A stretch of 6,208 nucleotides of DNA from NCBI RefSeq assembly GCF_019402445.1, contig NZ_SRZM01000306.1, positions 1 through 6,208 of the forward strand, read 5' to 3'. The translations under genes and the position numbers were made by a program. This stretch comes from Brachyspira pilosicoli. Its GTDB lineage: Bacteria > Spirochaetota > Brachyspiria > Brachyspirales > Brachyspiraceae. The notes below the pieces were generated by a model. The model was not told the origin of the DNA, did no database searches, and was given only the letters and a program-made list of their open reading frames with translations. Positions 1-6,208 of this stretch are shown here, piece by piece; within the stretch, counting starts at the first letter, position 1, and each line of letters starts with the position of its first letter.

Positions 1-79
1 TTATAATATATCGTATAATTTTTTATTAAATCTTATATATTTATTTATGAATTTTTATATACATATAAGAAAAAATTAC

Positions 80-85
80 TATACT
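80..85 (+). promoter_or_regulatory. Possible -10 box of the first symporter gene
   Basis: TATACT lies 32 bases before the start codon and matches the sigma70 -10 consensus at five of six positions. The best -35 partner is TATACA at 58-63 with a 16-base spacer, which is a weak match. The region is so AT-rich that such boxes occur by chance, so this is tentative. The ribosome binding site AGGAG at 106-110, seven bases before the ATG, is much clearer. Confidence 0.35.
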
Positions 86-117
86 TATATGTATGAAATT
101 ATTTTAGGAGAATATTT

Positions 118-1293
118 ATGGAAGAGTCTATCAAAAAAGGCAAAAAAGACTATTTGCTGATAAAACTGTTTATAGGAATAGTTGTAGGAATTCTAATAGG
201 TACATATTCTAATGAAGGTTTAATCAATGTAATACAATCTATAAAATATGTACTTAATCAAGTGATATCGTTTATGGTTCCTCTAATAGTATTAGGATTT
301 ATTGCCCCTGCTATAACAAGAATGGGTAATAAGGCTAATAAGATGTTGGGAGTTATGCTTGCTTTGGCTTATTTCTCTTCTGTTGGTGCTGCTTTATTTT
401 CTACTGTTGCAGGATATGCTATAATACCTAATTTGAATATAGCTTCTAATGTTGCAGGTGGAAAAGAGTTGCCTGAAATAATATTTAAATTAGATATTAA
501 CCCTGTATTTCCAGTAATTACTGCATTATTTTTAGCAATATGCGGAGGGGTGGCAGTTGTAAAAACTAAATCACAGTATTTTGAAAACTTATTAGATGAG
601 CTTAATAATATAATATTATTTTTGGTTAATACTGTAGTAGTACCTATATTGCCATTTTATATTGGAAGTACATTTGCTACCTTAGCTTATGAGGGTACAG
701 TTATTAAAAGCATACCAATATTTTTAATAATCATACTTATAGCAATAGTAGGACACTTTATATGGCTTACATTATTATATACTATAGCTGGTATTGTATC
801 AAAGAAAAATCCTGCAAGAGTATTTAAGCATTATGGACCTGCTTATCTTACTGCTGTTGGTACTATGTCATCTGCTGCTACTTTACCTGTTGCATTAAAA
901 TGTGCAAGTAAGTCTGATGCTTTAGATAAAGACATTGTTGATTTTGCTATACCAATGGGTTCAACTATACACTTATGTGGTTCTGTATTAACTGAAACTT
1001 TCTTTGTTATGACTATATCTAAAATACTATATGGAAGCTTGCCTCCTGTTGGAACTATGATTTTATTTGTAATATTACTCGGTATATTTGCTGTAGGGGC
1101 TCCTGGTGTTCCTGGAGGTACTGTTGTTGCTTCTTTGGGTATTATTATATCTGTACTTGGTTTTAATGATGATGGTACTGCTTTGATACTTGCTATATTT
1201 GCTTTACAAGATAGTTTTGGTACTGCTTGTAATGTTACAGGAGATGGTGCTTTAGCTTTAATACTTCAAGGCATATTTAGAAAGAGTAGTTAA
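118..1293 (+). CDS. DAACS-family (glutamate/SstT-like) cation symporter, paralogue 1
   Basis: This is a 391-residue polytopic inner-membrane protein of the dicarboxylate/amino acid:cation symporter family, which imports small acids or amino acids with Na+ or H+. Visible landmarks are the hairpin-1 serine motif SSAATLP (251-257), STIHLCGS (282-289) at the place of the usual NMDGT motif, the glycine-rich hairpin-2 GAPGVPGG (327-334), and the last-helix motif QDSFGTACNVTGD (364-376). By comparison with archaeal GltPh, D365, T369, N372 and D376 match conserved substrate/cation positions. G368 stands where GltPh has the arginine (R397) that binds the substrate side-chain carboxylate. The QDS stretch resembles the serine/threonine transporter SstT. 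The protein is slightly shorter than GltPh. The start is supported by AGGAG seven bases upstream. It appears monocistronic and ends at a strong terminator. The family call is secure; the substrate is not known, and a strictly acidic one looks unlikely. Confidence 0.93.
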   Translation: MEESIKKGKKDYLLIKLFIGIVVGILIGTYSNEGLINVIQSIKYVLNQVISFMVPLIVLGFIAPAITRMGNKANKMLGVMLALAYFSSVGAALFSTVAGYAIIPNLNIASNVAGGKELPEIIFKLDINPVFPVITALFLAICGGVAVVKTKSQYFENLLDELNNIILFLVNTVVVPILPFYIGSTFATLAYEGTVIKSIPIFLIIILIAIVGHFIWLTLLYTIAGIVSKKNPARVFKHYGPAYLTAVGTMSSAATLPVALKCASKSDALDKDIVDFAIPMGSTIHLCGSVLTETFFVMTISKILYGSLPPVGTMILFVILLGIFAVGAPGVPGGTVVASLGIIISVLGFNDDGTALILAIFALQDSFGTACNVTGDGALALILQGIFRKSS

Positions 1294-1311
1294 ATTATTA
1301 ATTTATAATAT

Positions 1312-1347
1312 AAAAGAGGCTTAAATGAATATTTGGGTCTCTTTTTT
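1312..1347 (+). terminator. Intrinsic terminator of the first symporter gene
   Basis: A 15-bp stem (1312-1326 with 1331-1345, including a few G-T pairs) closes on a four-base loop GAAT. The 3' side runs directly into six T residues (1342-1347). It begins 18 bases after the stop codon, as expected for Rho-independent termination of this gene. Confidence 0.9.
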
Positions 1348-1375
1348 ATGTATTAAAAATTTTTCTTTAACCCCC

Positions 1376-1568
1376 GCCCTCTAGATTCATATGCTTATTT
1401 AGAATATTTAATTTTTATTAATCTTGTTACTTATTTAAAAAAGCACGCCCGCCCAAGTTGTTTTTTTAATTTAAAATATATTTAACCGCACGGTAAAGCA
1501 AATTTTAAATATAATAAAATTAATAATATAATTTTTATTATATACGAGTGATTGTTTAGCGTGCGTTA
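1376..1568. repeat. Tandem intergenic repeat, copy 1
   Basis: This is the first of two imperfect direct copies of a unit of about 190 bp. It starts at GCCCTCTAG (1376-1384) and ends at GTGCGTTA (1561-1568). Between these ends it shares with copy 2 an AT-rich arm, the block CCCGCCCAAGTTGTTTTT (1448-1465, identical in copy 2), and an outer inverted repeat CGCACGG...CGTGCG. Identity to copy 2 is roughly 80% by eye, with scattered substitutions and small indels. GC-rich blocks are better conserved than the A/T filler between them. No reading frame of note is present, and the unit ends are not inverted repeats of each other, so it is not a typical MITE. The 43-base spacer before copy 2 (1569-1611) shows nothing recognisable. 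Function is unknown. Confidence 0.85.
1487..1565. other. Long inverted repeat (cruciform or RNA hairpin) in repeat copy 1
   Basis: Outer arms CGCACGGTAAA (1487-1497) and TTTAGCGTGCG (1555-1565) pair at 10 of 11 positions, with a G-G mismatch at 1493/1559. Inside lies a second perfect 11-bp A/T stem, ATATAATAAAA (1509-1519) with TTTTATTATAT (1533-1543), leaving a 13-base loop. The nested stems give a symmetrical fold on either strand. No T-run follows the outer arm directly, so it does not look like a standard terminator. Confidence 0.7.
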
Positions 1569-1611
1569 GATAGGTTAAAATTTATATATTAGAAACTTTT
1601 TATAAAATACA

Positions 1612-1802
1612 GCCCTCTAGGTTATATGCTTTATTTATAATATTTAGTTTTATTAATTTTCTTGCTTATTTAAAAAAGCACACCCGCCCAAGTTGTTTTT
1701 AAATTTAAAAAATATATTCACGCACGGTAAGCAAAATTTAAAATATAATTAAATTAACAATATAATTCTTATAATATACAAGTGACTGCTCACCGTGCGT
1801 TA
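1612..1802. repeat. Tandem intergenic repeat, copy 2
   Basis: This second copy begins 236 bases after copy 1, at GCCCTCTAG (1612-1620), and ends at GTGCGTTA (1795-1802). It keeps the same order of blocks: GCCCTCTAG, an AT-rich arm, CTTATTTAAAAAAGCAC, CCCGCCCAAGTTGTTTTT (1683-1700), then the CGCACGG/CCGTGCG inverted repeat. Its outer inverted repeat is longer and better paired than in copy 1. The bases after it (1803-1843) are plain A/T sequence leading into the terminator of the facing gene. Two diverged copies that keep the same blocks suggest an old duplication, or insertion of two members of a dispersed family, rather than a recent slippage product. Confidence 0.85.
1720..1800. other. Long inverted repeat (cruciform or RNA hairpin) in repeat copy 2
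   Basis: Arms ACGCACGGTAAGCA (1720-1733) and TGCTCACCGTGCGT (1787-1800) pair at 13 of 14 positions, the exception being A1729 against C1791. The 53-base interior is A/T-rich and retains only part of the inner stem that is perfect in copy 1. The position matches the copy 1 structure exactly, so the arms have been kept while the sequence drifted. Confidence 0.75.
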
Positions 1803-1843
1803 AAAAACTATAAATTTAAATTCTATAAAAAAATTATATGAAC

Positions 1844-1874
1844 AAAAAAGGGCAGCTTCTATTAGAAACTACCC
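1844..1874 (-). terminator. Intrinsic terminator of the second symporter gene
   Basis: Read on the minus strand, GGGTAGTTTCT pairs with AGAAGCTGCCC (11 bp including two G-T pairs) around a three-base loop. Six T residues follow (plus-strand A-run 1844-1849). It lies 31 bases after the stop codon of the minus-strand symporter gene. Confidence 0.9.
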
Positions 1875-1905
1875 TCTATATTAATTTAATTATAAATAAT
1901 TTTGT

Positions 1906-3090
1906 TTAAGCAACAGCCTCTTTTTTAATTTTAGTCTTGTAGAACCAATCAACAAATACAGCAATAGCATTATCTCCAGAAACATTAGCAGCAGTACCAA
2001 AAGAGTCTTGAGTTAAGTATAAAGCAATCATCAAACCTTGCAATTCTTCTCCAGTGATACCAATCATATAGAAGAAAGGCAAAGCACTCATAACAGCACC
2101 ACCAGGAGCACCAGGAGCAGCAACCATAGCAATACCTAACATAAGTATGAAAGGAAGTATTGAGCTATAAGTTGGGTTTTGACCAAGTATGAGTATAACA
2201 GCAGTAGAACAGCAAGTTAAAGTAATCATAGAACCAGCTAAGTGTATAGTAGCACAAAGCGGTATAACAAAATTTCTAATTTGCTCACTAACACCATTTT
2301 TTTCGGCAGCTATTAAGCTAACAGGTATAGTAGCAGCACTACTTTGAGTACCTACTGCAGTGAAATAAGGTGGAATTTGGTTTTTAATAAGCATTAAAGG
2401 AGATTTTTTTCCTATAATTCCAGATATTACAAATAAAGCAGTGATATAAAGTATATGTAAAGTAATAACAACAGCAAATACTTTACCAAATATTACAAGT
2501 ATATGTTGTATACTACCAGCATAAGCTAAATTAGCAAAAGTACCTAAAATGTGTATAGGTAATAAAGGTATTATTATATTTTTAAGAACAGCCTGTATAA
2601 CCTCTTCAGAATCTCTTACTATAGAAAATAATTCTTCTCCTTGTTTTTTAGGTCTGAGCATTGTAATACCAATACCAAGTATAAAAGCAAATACTACAGC
2701 AGATGTAACATCAAATAAAGGTTTAAGAGGTATAGAAAAATAACTATCTAAACCAGATTCTATCTTTACACTGCTTAAAGCAGCAGAACCTAAAAGGGTA
2801 GGGAAAAGATTTGAAGCTACTAAAAAAGCTATACTTCCCGCTAATAGTGTAGAACCATAAGATATAGCTACAGTAATTCCAATAAGTTTAGAAGCACCCT
2901 CTGTAAGGCTAGCAATACCGTATCCTATAAAAGCAACTATCATAAGAGGTATAATAAAGTTTAAAAATAAACTAAATATAGAACTGAAAGTTACAAATAT
3001 TCTTACTACAGGACCAGGAAGATACATGCCTACTAAAATACCTAGAATTATACCAATGATAATTCTAGGCAGCAAACCAATTTTTTTCAT
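1906..3090 (-). CDS. DAACS-family (glutamate/SstT-like) cation symporter, paralogue 2
   Basis: This 394-residue inner-membrane symporter is related over its whole length to the product of the facing gene but well diverged. Landmarks are SSAATIP (250-256), ATIHLAGS (280-287) at the NMDGT position, APGAPGG (325-331) in hairpin 2, and QDSFGTAANVSGD (361-373) in the last helix. As in its paralogue, a glycine (G365) replaces the arginine that binds acidic side chains in GltPh, while D362, T366, N369 and D373 are kept. The frame stays open to an ATG at 3147. I start at 3090 because GGAG (3098-3101) sits seven bases before that ATG and the promoter boxes at 3123-3151 overlap the longer start. The N-terminus MKKIGLLPRI leading into a hydrophobic helix is also typical of the family. 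It is probably monocistronic. The substrate is unknown; a neutral amino acid or other small compound is an inference. Confidence 0.93.
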   Translation of the reverse strand: MKKIGLLPRIIIGIILGILVGMYLPGPVVRIFVTFSSIFSLFLNFIIPLMIVAFIGYGIASLTEGASKLIGITVAISYGSTLLAGSIAFLVASNLFPTLLGSAALSSVKIESGLDSYFSIPLKPLFDVTSAVVFAFILGIGITMLRPKKQGEELFSIVRDSEEVIQAVLKNIIIPLLPIHILGTFANLAYAGSIQHILVIFGKVFAVVITLHILYITALFVISGIIGKKSPLMLIKNQIPPYFTAVGTQSSAATIPVSLIAAEKNGVSEQIRNFVIPLCATIHLAGSMITLTCCSTAVILILGQNPTYSSILPFILMLGIAMVAAPGAPGGAVMSALPFFYMIGITGEELQGLMIALYLTQDSFGTAANVSGDNAIAVFVDWFYKTKIKKEAVA

Positions 3091-3097
3091 TTTAAAA

Positions 3098-3101
3098 CTC
3101 C
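3098..3101 (-). promoter_or_regulatory. Ribosome binding site that decides the start of symporter paralogue 2
   Basis: GGAG on the minus strand lies seven bases before the ATG at 3090. It selects this codon over the in-frame ATG at 3147, which would add 19 poorly fitting residues and has no comparable site. Confidence 0.8.
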
Positions 3102-3122
3102 ATAAGTAAGTGTTATGAGTAC

Positions 3123-3151
3123 AGTATAGAAAATTTTTTTTATACAATCAA
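3123..3151 (-). promoter_or_regulatory. Sigma70-type promoter of symporter paralogue 2
   Basis: On the minus strand, TTGATT (3146-3151) is separated by exactly 17 bases from TATACT (3123-3128), a good match to the -35/-10 arrangement. Transcription would start near 3116, giving a leader of about 25 bases that contains the GGAG site. Confidence 0.65.
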
Positions 3152-3242
3152 TTAATTATTTTACTAAAAGTTTTATTTTTGGTTTTTATCTTTCTGTATT
3201 ATTATATGTGTAATACATTTTCTACATATTGTAAATAGTAAT

Positions 3243-3280
3243 AAAAAAACTACGATATAAGAAATTATACCGTAGTTTTT
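3243..3280 (-). terminator. Terminator after ftsH
   Basis: Arms AAAAACTACG (3245-3254) and CGTAGTTTTT (3271-3280) pair perfectly. After one mismatch, TATAA (3256-3260) pairs with TTATA (3265-3269) around the loop GAAA. On the minus strand the stem ends in a run of seven T residues, 30 bases beyond the ftsH stop codon. The structure could also act on the plus strand, but no plus-strand gene leads into it. Confidence 0.88.
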
Positions 3281-3310
3281 ATATGTTTTATTTAATTATT
3301 TTATAATTTA

Positions 3311-5404
3311 TTACTCTTCACTTTTCTTTTTTCTGCTAGGAGAAGATATTTTTTTATTAATAGAAGAAGTTTTCTTAGAAGATTTTTCATCTTTAAGAGG
3401 TTTTATAGGAGTAGAAAATACTTCATCTTTAACACTCTTTACTTCTCCATCTTGATAAGCAGAAGGGTCTTCAAGTTCATCTGTACCTCTTTTAGGGTCT
3501 TTACCAGCATAAACTAACTTGTCTTTTACTCTATCAAGTTTAACTTCACATATTCTTTCAATATCTTCTATGTCAAGAGATTCTTTTTCAAATAACTCTC
3601 TAGATAATGCTTCAAATTTATCAGCATTTTCAGCTATTAATTTTTTAGTTCTTTCATAAGCTTTTATTACAAACTTATGTACTTCCTCATCAATTTTTTG
3701 AGCAGTTTCTTCACTATAGTCTTTGTGGCGTGCAATTTCTTTACCCAAGAATATAGGCTGTTCTTTTTGACCGAAAGCAATAGGACCAAGCTTACTCATA
3801 CCCCATTCACAAACCATTCTTCTAGCAAGTTCAGTAACTCTCTCTATATCATTAGAAGCACCAGTAGTAACAGAATCTTCACCAAACTTAAACTCTTCAG
3901 CAACACGTCCTCCAAGAAGTAAAGACATTTCATCAATAGCCTTTTTTCTCTGAAGTGTATATCTTCCGTCTGAAGGAAGCGTCCAAGTAGCACCTAAACT
4001 TCTTCCGCGAGGTACAATTGTTACTTTATGTAAAGCATCGGTATTTTGAAGAAGCACTGCCATTAAAGTGTGTCCAGCCTCGTGGTAAGCAGTATTAAGC
4101 TTTTCTTTTTCGCTTATAAGAATGCTTCTTCTCTCAGGACCCATCATAACCTTATCACGAGCCTCTTCAAAATCTTTAAGTTCAACTCTTTCCTTGTCAT
4201 TTCTAGCAGCAATTAAAGCAGCCTCATTAACCATATTAGCAATATCAGCACCAGAAAAACCAGGAGTAGCTCTAGCTAAATGATACAAATCTATAGAAGG
4301 GTCATGCTGTATTTTAGCAACATGCACTTTAAATATTCCCTCTCTTCCCTTAACATCAGGTAAATCAACAACAACCTGTCTGTCAAATCTTCCCGGACGA
4401 AGCAATGCAGGGTCAAGTACATCAGGTCTGTTAGTAGCAGCAAATATGATTATTCTAGTGTCAGTATTAAAACCGTCCATTTCAACAAGCATTTGGTTTA
4501 GAGTTTGCTCTCTTTCATCATGACCGCCACCGTATCCAGCTCCTCTAGTTCTACCAACAGCATCAAGCTCATCTATAAATATAATACAAGGAGCAGACCT
4601 CTTACCTTGTTCAAATAAATCTCTCACCCTTGAAGCACCCACACCTACAAACATCTCAACAAACTCAGAACCAGACATACTAAAGAAAGGTACATTAGCC
4701 TCACCTGCAACGGCCTTAGCAAGCAAAGTTTTACCAGTACCCGGAGGGCCTACTAATAATACTCCCTTTGGTATTTTAGCACCAAGTCTAGTGAATTTAC
4801 TAGCATCTTTTAAGAATTGAACAACCTCTTGAAGCTCTTCTTTAGCCTCTTTACAGCCCTCAACATCTTTAAATGTTACTTTTACATCTTCTTTTGTTAG
4901 AAGTCTTGCTCTGCTTTTTCCAAAGTTCATAGCTCTGTTATTTGAACCTTGAACCTGTCTAAACATAAAAAACCAAAGTAAAAATCCTATAGCAAGTATA
5001 GGGAGTAAGTTTACAAGTATTATACTAAAATAACTAGGTTTTTCTGCTTCTCCACGAACCTTTACATTATTCTCTATAAGGAAATCTGCAAAACCGCTTG
5101 CAGTAAAAGGTATATAAGAATAAAAATCTATCTCTGTAATTTTACCATTAACAGTTTCTACAGCTTTACCATTTTTTATGTATTGGTCAACTATAGTAAC
5201 TTCTTTAACAACACCATCTTTTACTTTTTGTACAACTGTAGAATAATCCCATTCCTGAGCCTTAACTTGAGGTGTTTTCTGAAAATACATTATTGCCATT
5301 ACTACTACCATTGTAAGAAGCAATATTATAATAATCTGATTTCCGCCACCACTTTGAGGAATGTTGTTTCTTCTATTCATGTTCTTTTTTTTATTGTTAG
5401 CCAT
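3311..5404 (-). CDS. ftsH: ATP-dependent zinc metalloprotease FtsH
   Basis: This is a 697-residue membrane-anchored AAA+ protease that extracts and degrades misfolded or surplus membrane proteins and some soluble regulators, working as a hexamer. A short basic N-terminus precedes membrane helix 1 (about 24-41). An extracytoplasmic domain follows (about 45-122), then helix 2 (about 125-148). The AAA module has Walker A GPPGTGKT (219-226), pore motif FVG (252-254), Walker B with D278 and E279, and the second region of homology with arginines R339 and R342. The protease domain has the zinc site HEAGH (441-445), and D519 in GASND is the expected third ligand. All key residues are intact. The last 60 or so residues are Lys/Ser/Glu-rich and look disordered. 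GGAG (5410-5413) lies five bases before the ATG. The gene follows the peptidase gene by 30 bases with no terminator between, so the two are probably co-transcribed. Confidence 0.98.
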   Translation of the reverse strand: MANNKKKNMNRRNNIPQSGGGNQIIIILLLTMVVVMAIMYFQKTPQVKAQEWDYSTVVQKVKDGVVKEVTIVDQYIKNGKAVETVNGKITEIDFYSYIPFTASGFADFLIENNVKVRGEAEKPSYFSIILVNLLPILAIGFLLWFFMFRQVQGSNNRAMNFGKSRARLLTKEDVKVTFKDVEGCKEAKEELQEVVQFLKDASKFTRLGAKIPKGVLLVGPPGTGKTLLAKAVAGEANVPFFSMSGSEFVEMFVGVGASRVRDLFEQGKRSAPCIIFIDELDAVGRTRGAGYGGGHDEREQTLNQMLVEMDGFNTDTRIIIFAATNRPDVLDPALLRPGRFDRQVVVDLPDVKGREGIFKVHVAKIQHDPSIDLYHLARATPGFSGADIANMVNEAALIAARNDKERVELKDFEEARDKVMMGPERRSILISEKEKLNTAYHEAGHTLMAVLLQNTDALHKVTIVPRGRSLGATWTLPSDGRYTLQRKKAIDEMSLLLGGRVAEEFKFGEDSVTTGASNDIERVTELARRMVCEWGMSKLGPIAFGQKEQPIFLGKEIARHKDYSEETAQKIDEEVHKFVIKAYERTKKLIAENADKFEALSRELFEKESLDIEDIERICEVKLDRVKDKLVYAGKDPKRGTDELEDPSAYQDGEVKSVKDEVFSTPIKPLKDEKSSKKTSSINKKISSPSRKKKSEE

Positions 5405-5434
5405 ATATTCTCCAAAAAAATCTCTTTTTTATAT

Positions 5435-6118
5435 TTATTCTAAAGGTATATCTAAAATAGTACCATAACTATTAAAACATTTTGATGCAAGTGAATCTAC
5501 GCCTCCTCCTCTTCTAAGATAGCTATTAATAACTTTACCGTCTTTTCTAGCTAAATCAGGATATTTTAAATTTATATAGCCTTCAACAAGCCCTTTACTC
5601 GTAGAGGCATGTACATAAGTTACAGTTCCTTCTTCTCTATCTACATCAACAACTATTCCAGCATGTGTAAGTTTTTTTGTATCTGATGTAGTTCTGTCAA
5701 ACATCACTATATCGCCAATATTCGGCATACCATTATTATATATCTTCTTATATCTTGAAAGTGTTGAATATATTGTTTTCACGCCGCTTGAATCCATTAT
5801 AGCTTGTTTTTCAAATACTGCTATATTAGAACTCCAATAAACAGCAGTTACAAAACCAGAACAATCAAAATTGAATTTTTTCTTCTCTTTTGTAGTTGGG
5901 TGAGTTAATTCAACTCTTTCATTATATTTATAGTGCTTTTGCAAATAAAAGTTAGCCCACTTTTTTATATCTTCTCTAACTTTATCTTTTTGTTTATCAT
6001 CAATTTCTACGCCATTTTCATCTAAATATGATTGATAATTTTTATCATAACCATAATTTTGTGCAAATGAATAGCTTGAAAACATTAAAGCAATTAATAT
6101 ACTAATAAAAAAATGCAT
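5435..6118 (-). CDS. Exported NlpC/P60-like cysteine peptidase
   Basis: This is a 227-residue protein with a clear signal peptide (hydrophobic 3-15, likely cleavage near SFA-Q at 19/20). A charged, lysine-rich segment (about 25-80) precedes an NlpC/P60-type papain-like fold. The catalytic cysteine is C86 in FDCSGFV. GDIVMF (135-140) is the usual strand before the histidine, H152 lies in THAGIVV, and H170 in YVHAS is the likely third residue. Family members usually cut peptide cross-links or stems of peptidoglycan, so a periplasmic role in wall remodelling is inferred; amidase or transglutaminase-like activities also occur. The region from about 180 on, with C214, is not a domain I recognise, and there is no SH3 or LysM wall-binding module. 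The start is supported by GAGG (6123-6126), four bases upstream, and by the signal peptide beginning at once. It is the first gene of a likely two-gene unit with ftsH. Confidence 0.88.
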   Translation of the reverse strand: MHFFISILIALMFSSYSFAQNYGYDKNYQSYLDENGVEIDDKQKDKVREDIKKWANFYLQKHYKYNERVELTHPTTKEKKKFNFDCSGFVTAVYWSSNIAVFEKQAIMDSSGVKTIYSTLSRYKKIYNNGMPNIGDIVMFDRTTSDTKKLTHAGIVVDVDREEGTVTYVHASTSKGLVEGYINLKYPDLARKDGKVINSYLRRGGGVDSLASKCFNSYGTILDIPLE

Positions 6119-6139
6119 AATTCCTCTAATTAAAAAATA

Positions 6140-6167
6140 ATTTTATAAAATATTTACAAAAAGTCAA
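6140..6167 (-). promoter_or_regulatory. Sigma70-type promoter of the peptidase-ftsH unit
   Basis: On the minus strand, TTGACT (6162-6167) and TAAAAT (6140-6145) are 16 bases apart, each matching five of six consensus bases. The predicted start near 6133 gives a leader of about 15 bases before the ATG at 6118. No operator or riboswitch-like structure is visible in the 41 bases further upstream, up to the end of the window. Confidence 0.68.
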
Positions 6168-6208
6168 GGTACTTTATTTAATACAAAATCGGATTTTTAC
6201 CTATAAAT

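Noticed and set aside
1..117. Riboswitch or leader RNA before the first symporter gene
   Set aside because: The sequence is almost all A/T with no conserved core and no convincing stem.
1527..1532. TATAAT present in both repeat copies (also 1761-1766) as an internal promoter
   Set aside because: No -35 box is found at suitable spacing, and such A/T hexamers are expected by chance here.
1376..1802. CRISPR array or insertion sequence
   Set aside because: There are only two units of about 190 bp rather than short repeats with uniform spacers. There is no transposase ORF and no terminal inverted repeats at the unit ends.
1838..1909. Mini-ORF of 23 codons on the plus strand
   Set aside because: It runs through the terminator hairpin of the facing gene and has no ribosome binding site.
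2549..2743. Open frame of 64 codons on the plus strand
   Set aside because: It lies wholly inside the minus-strand symporter gene, has no ribosome binding site and no recognisable protein character.
3091..3147. Longer start for symporter paralogue 2 at 3147
   Set aside because: The extra 19 residues do not fit the family. The start overlaps the likely -35 box and has no good ribosome binding site, unlike the ATG at 3090.
3677..3922. Open frame of 81 codons on the plus strand
   Set aside because: It is antisense to the conserved protease domain of ftsH; its composition is a shadow of that gene.
5183..5443. Open frame of 86 codons on the plus strand
   Set aside because: It is antisense to the ftsH N-terminus and the gap before it; the Tyr/Phe/Asn-rich product reflects A/T-rich antisense sequence.

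Overview
The window is very AT-rich, with A/T-ending codons and long A/T runs between genes. It encodes FtsH, an exported NlpC/P60-type peptidase and two amino-acid/dicarboxylate-type cation symporters. Composition, gene style and AT-rich spacers holding short GC-rich blocks resemble an intestinal spirochaete of the genus Brachyspira. That assignment is an impression from the sequence, not the result of a search.

Layout from left to right: (1) a plus-strand DAACS-family symporter gene (118-1293) ending in a strong intrinsic terminator (1312-1347). (2) A gene-free stretch of about 560 bases holding two tandem copies of an imperfect repeat of about 190 bp (1376-1568 and 1612-1802). Each copy carries conserved GC-rich blocks and a long inverted repeat. 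(3) A second, divergent DAACS paralogue on the minus strand (1906-3090), facing the first, with its own terminator (1844-1874) and a recognisable sigma70-type promoter (3123-3151). (4) A terminator (3243-3280), then a minus-strand pair made of ftsH (3311-5404) and, 30 bases upstream of it, a secreted NlpC/P60-like cysteine peptidase gene (5435-6118). A good promoter (6140-6167) lies just upstream of the peptidase gene.

How the genes work together: the two symporters probably import small amino or organic acids using a cation gradient. Both lack the arginine that recognises acidic side chains in well-studied members and share an unusual HL(C/A)GS motif in place of NMDGT, so a substrate other than glutamate/aspartate is likely. 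The peptidase and ftsH are probably co-transcribed, placing an envelope or cell-wall hydrolase with the membrane quality-control protease. I see no defence system, prophage, CRISPR array, insertion sequence, tRNA or rRNA. The least explained part of the window is the structured tandem repeat between the two convergent symporter genes.
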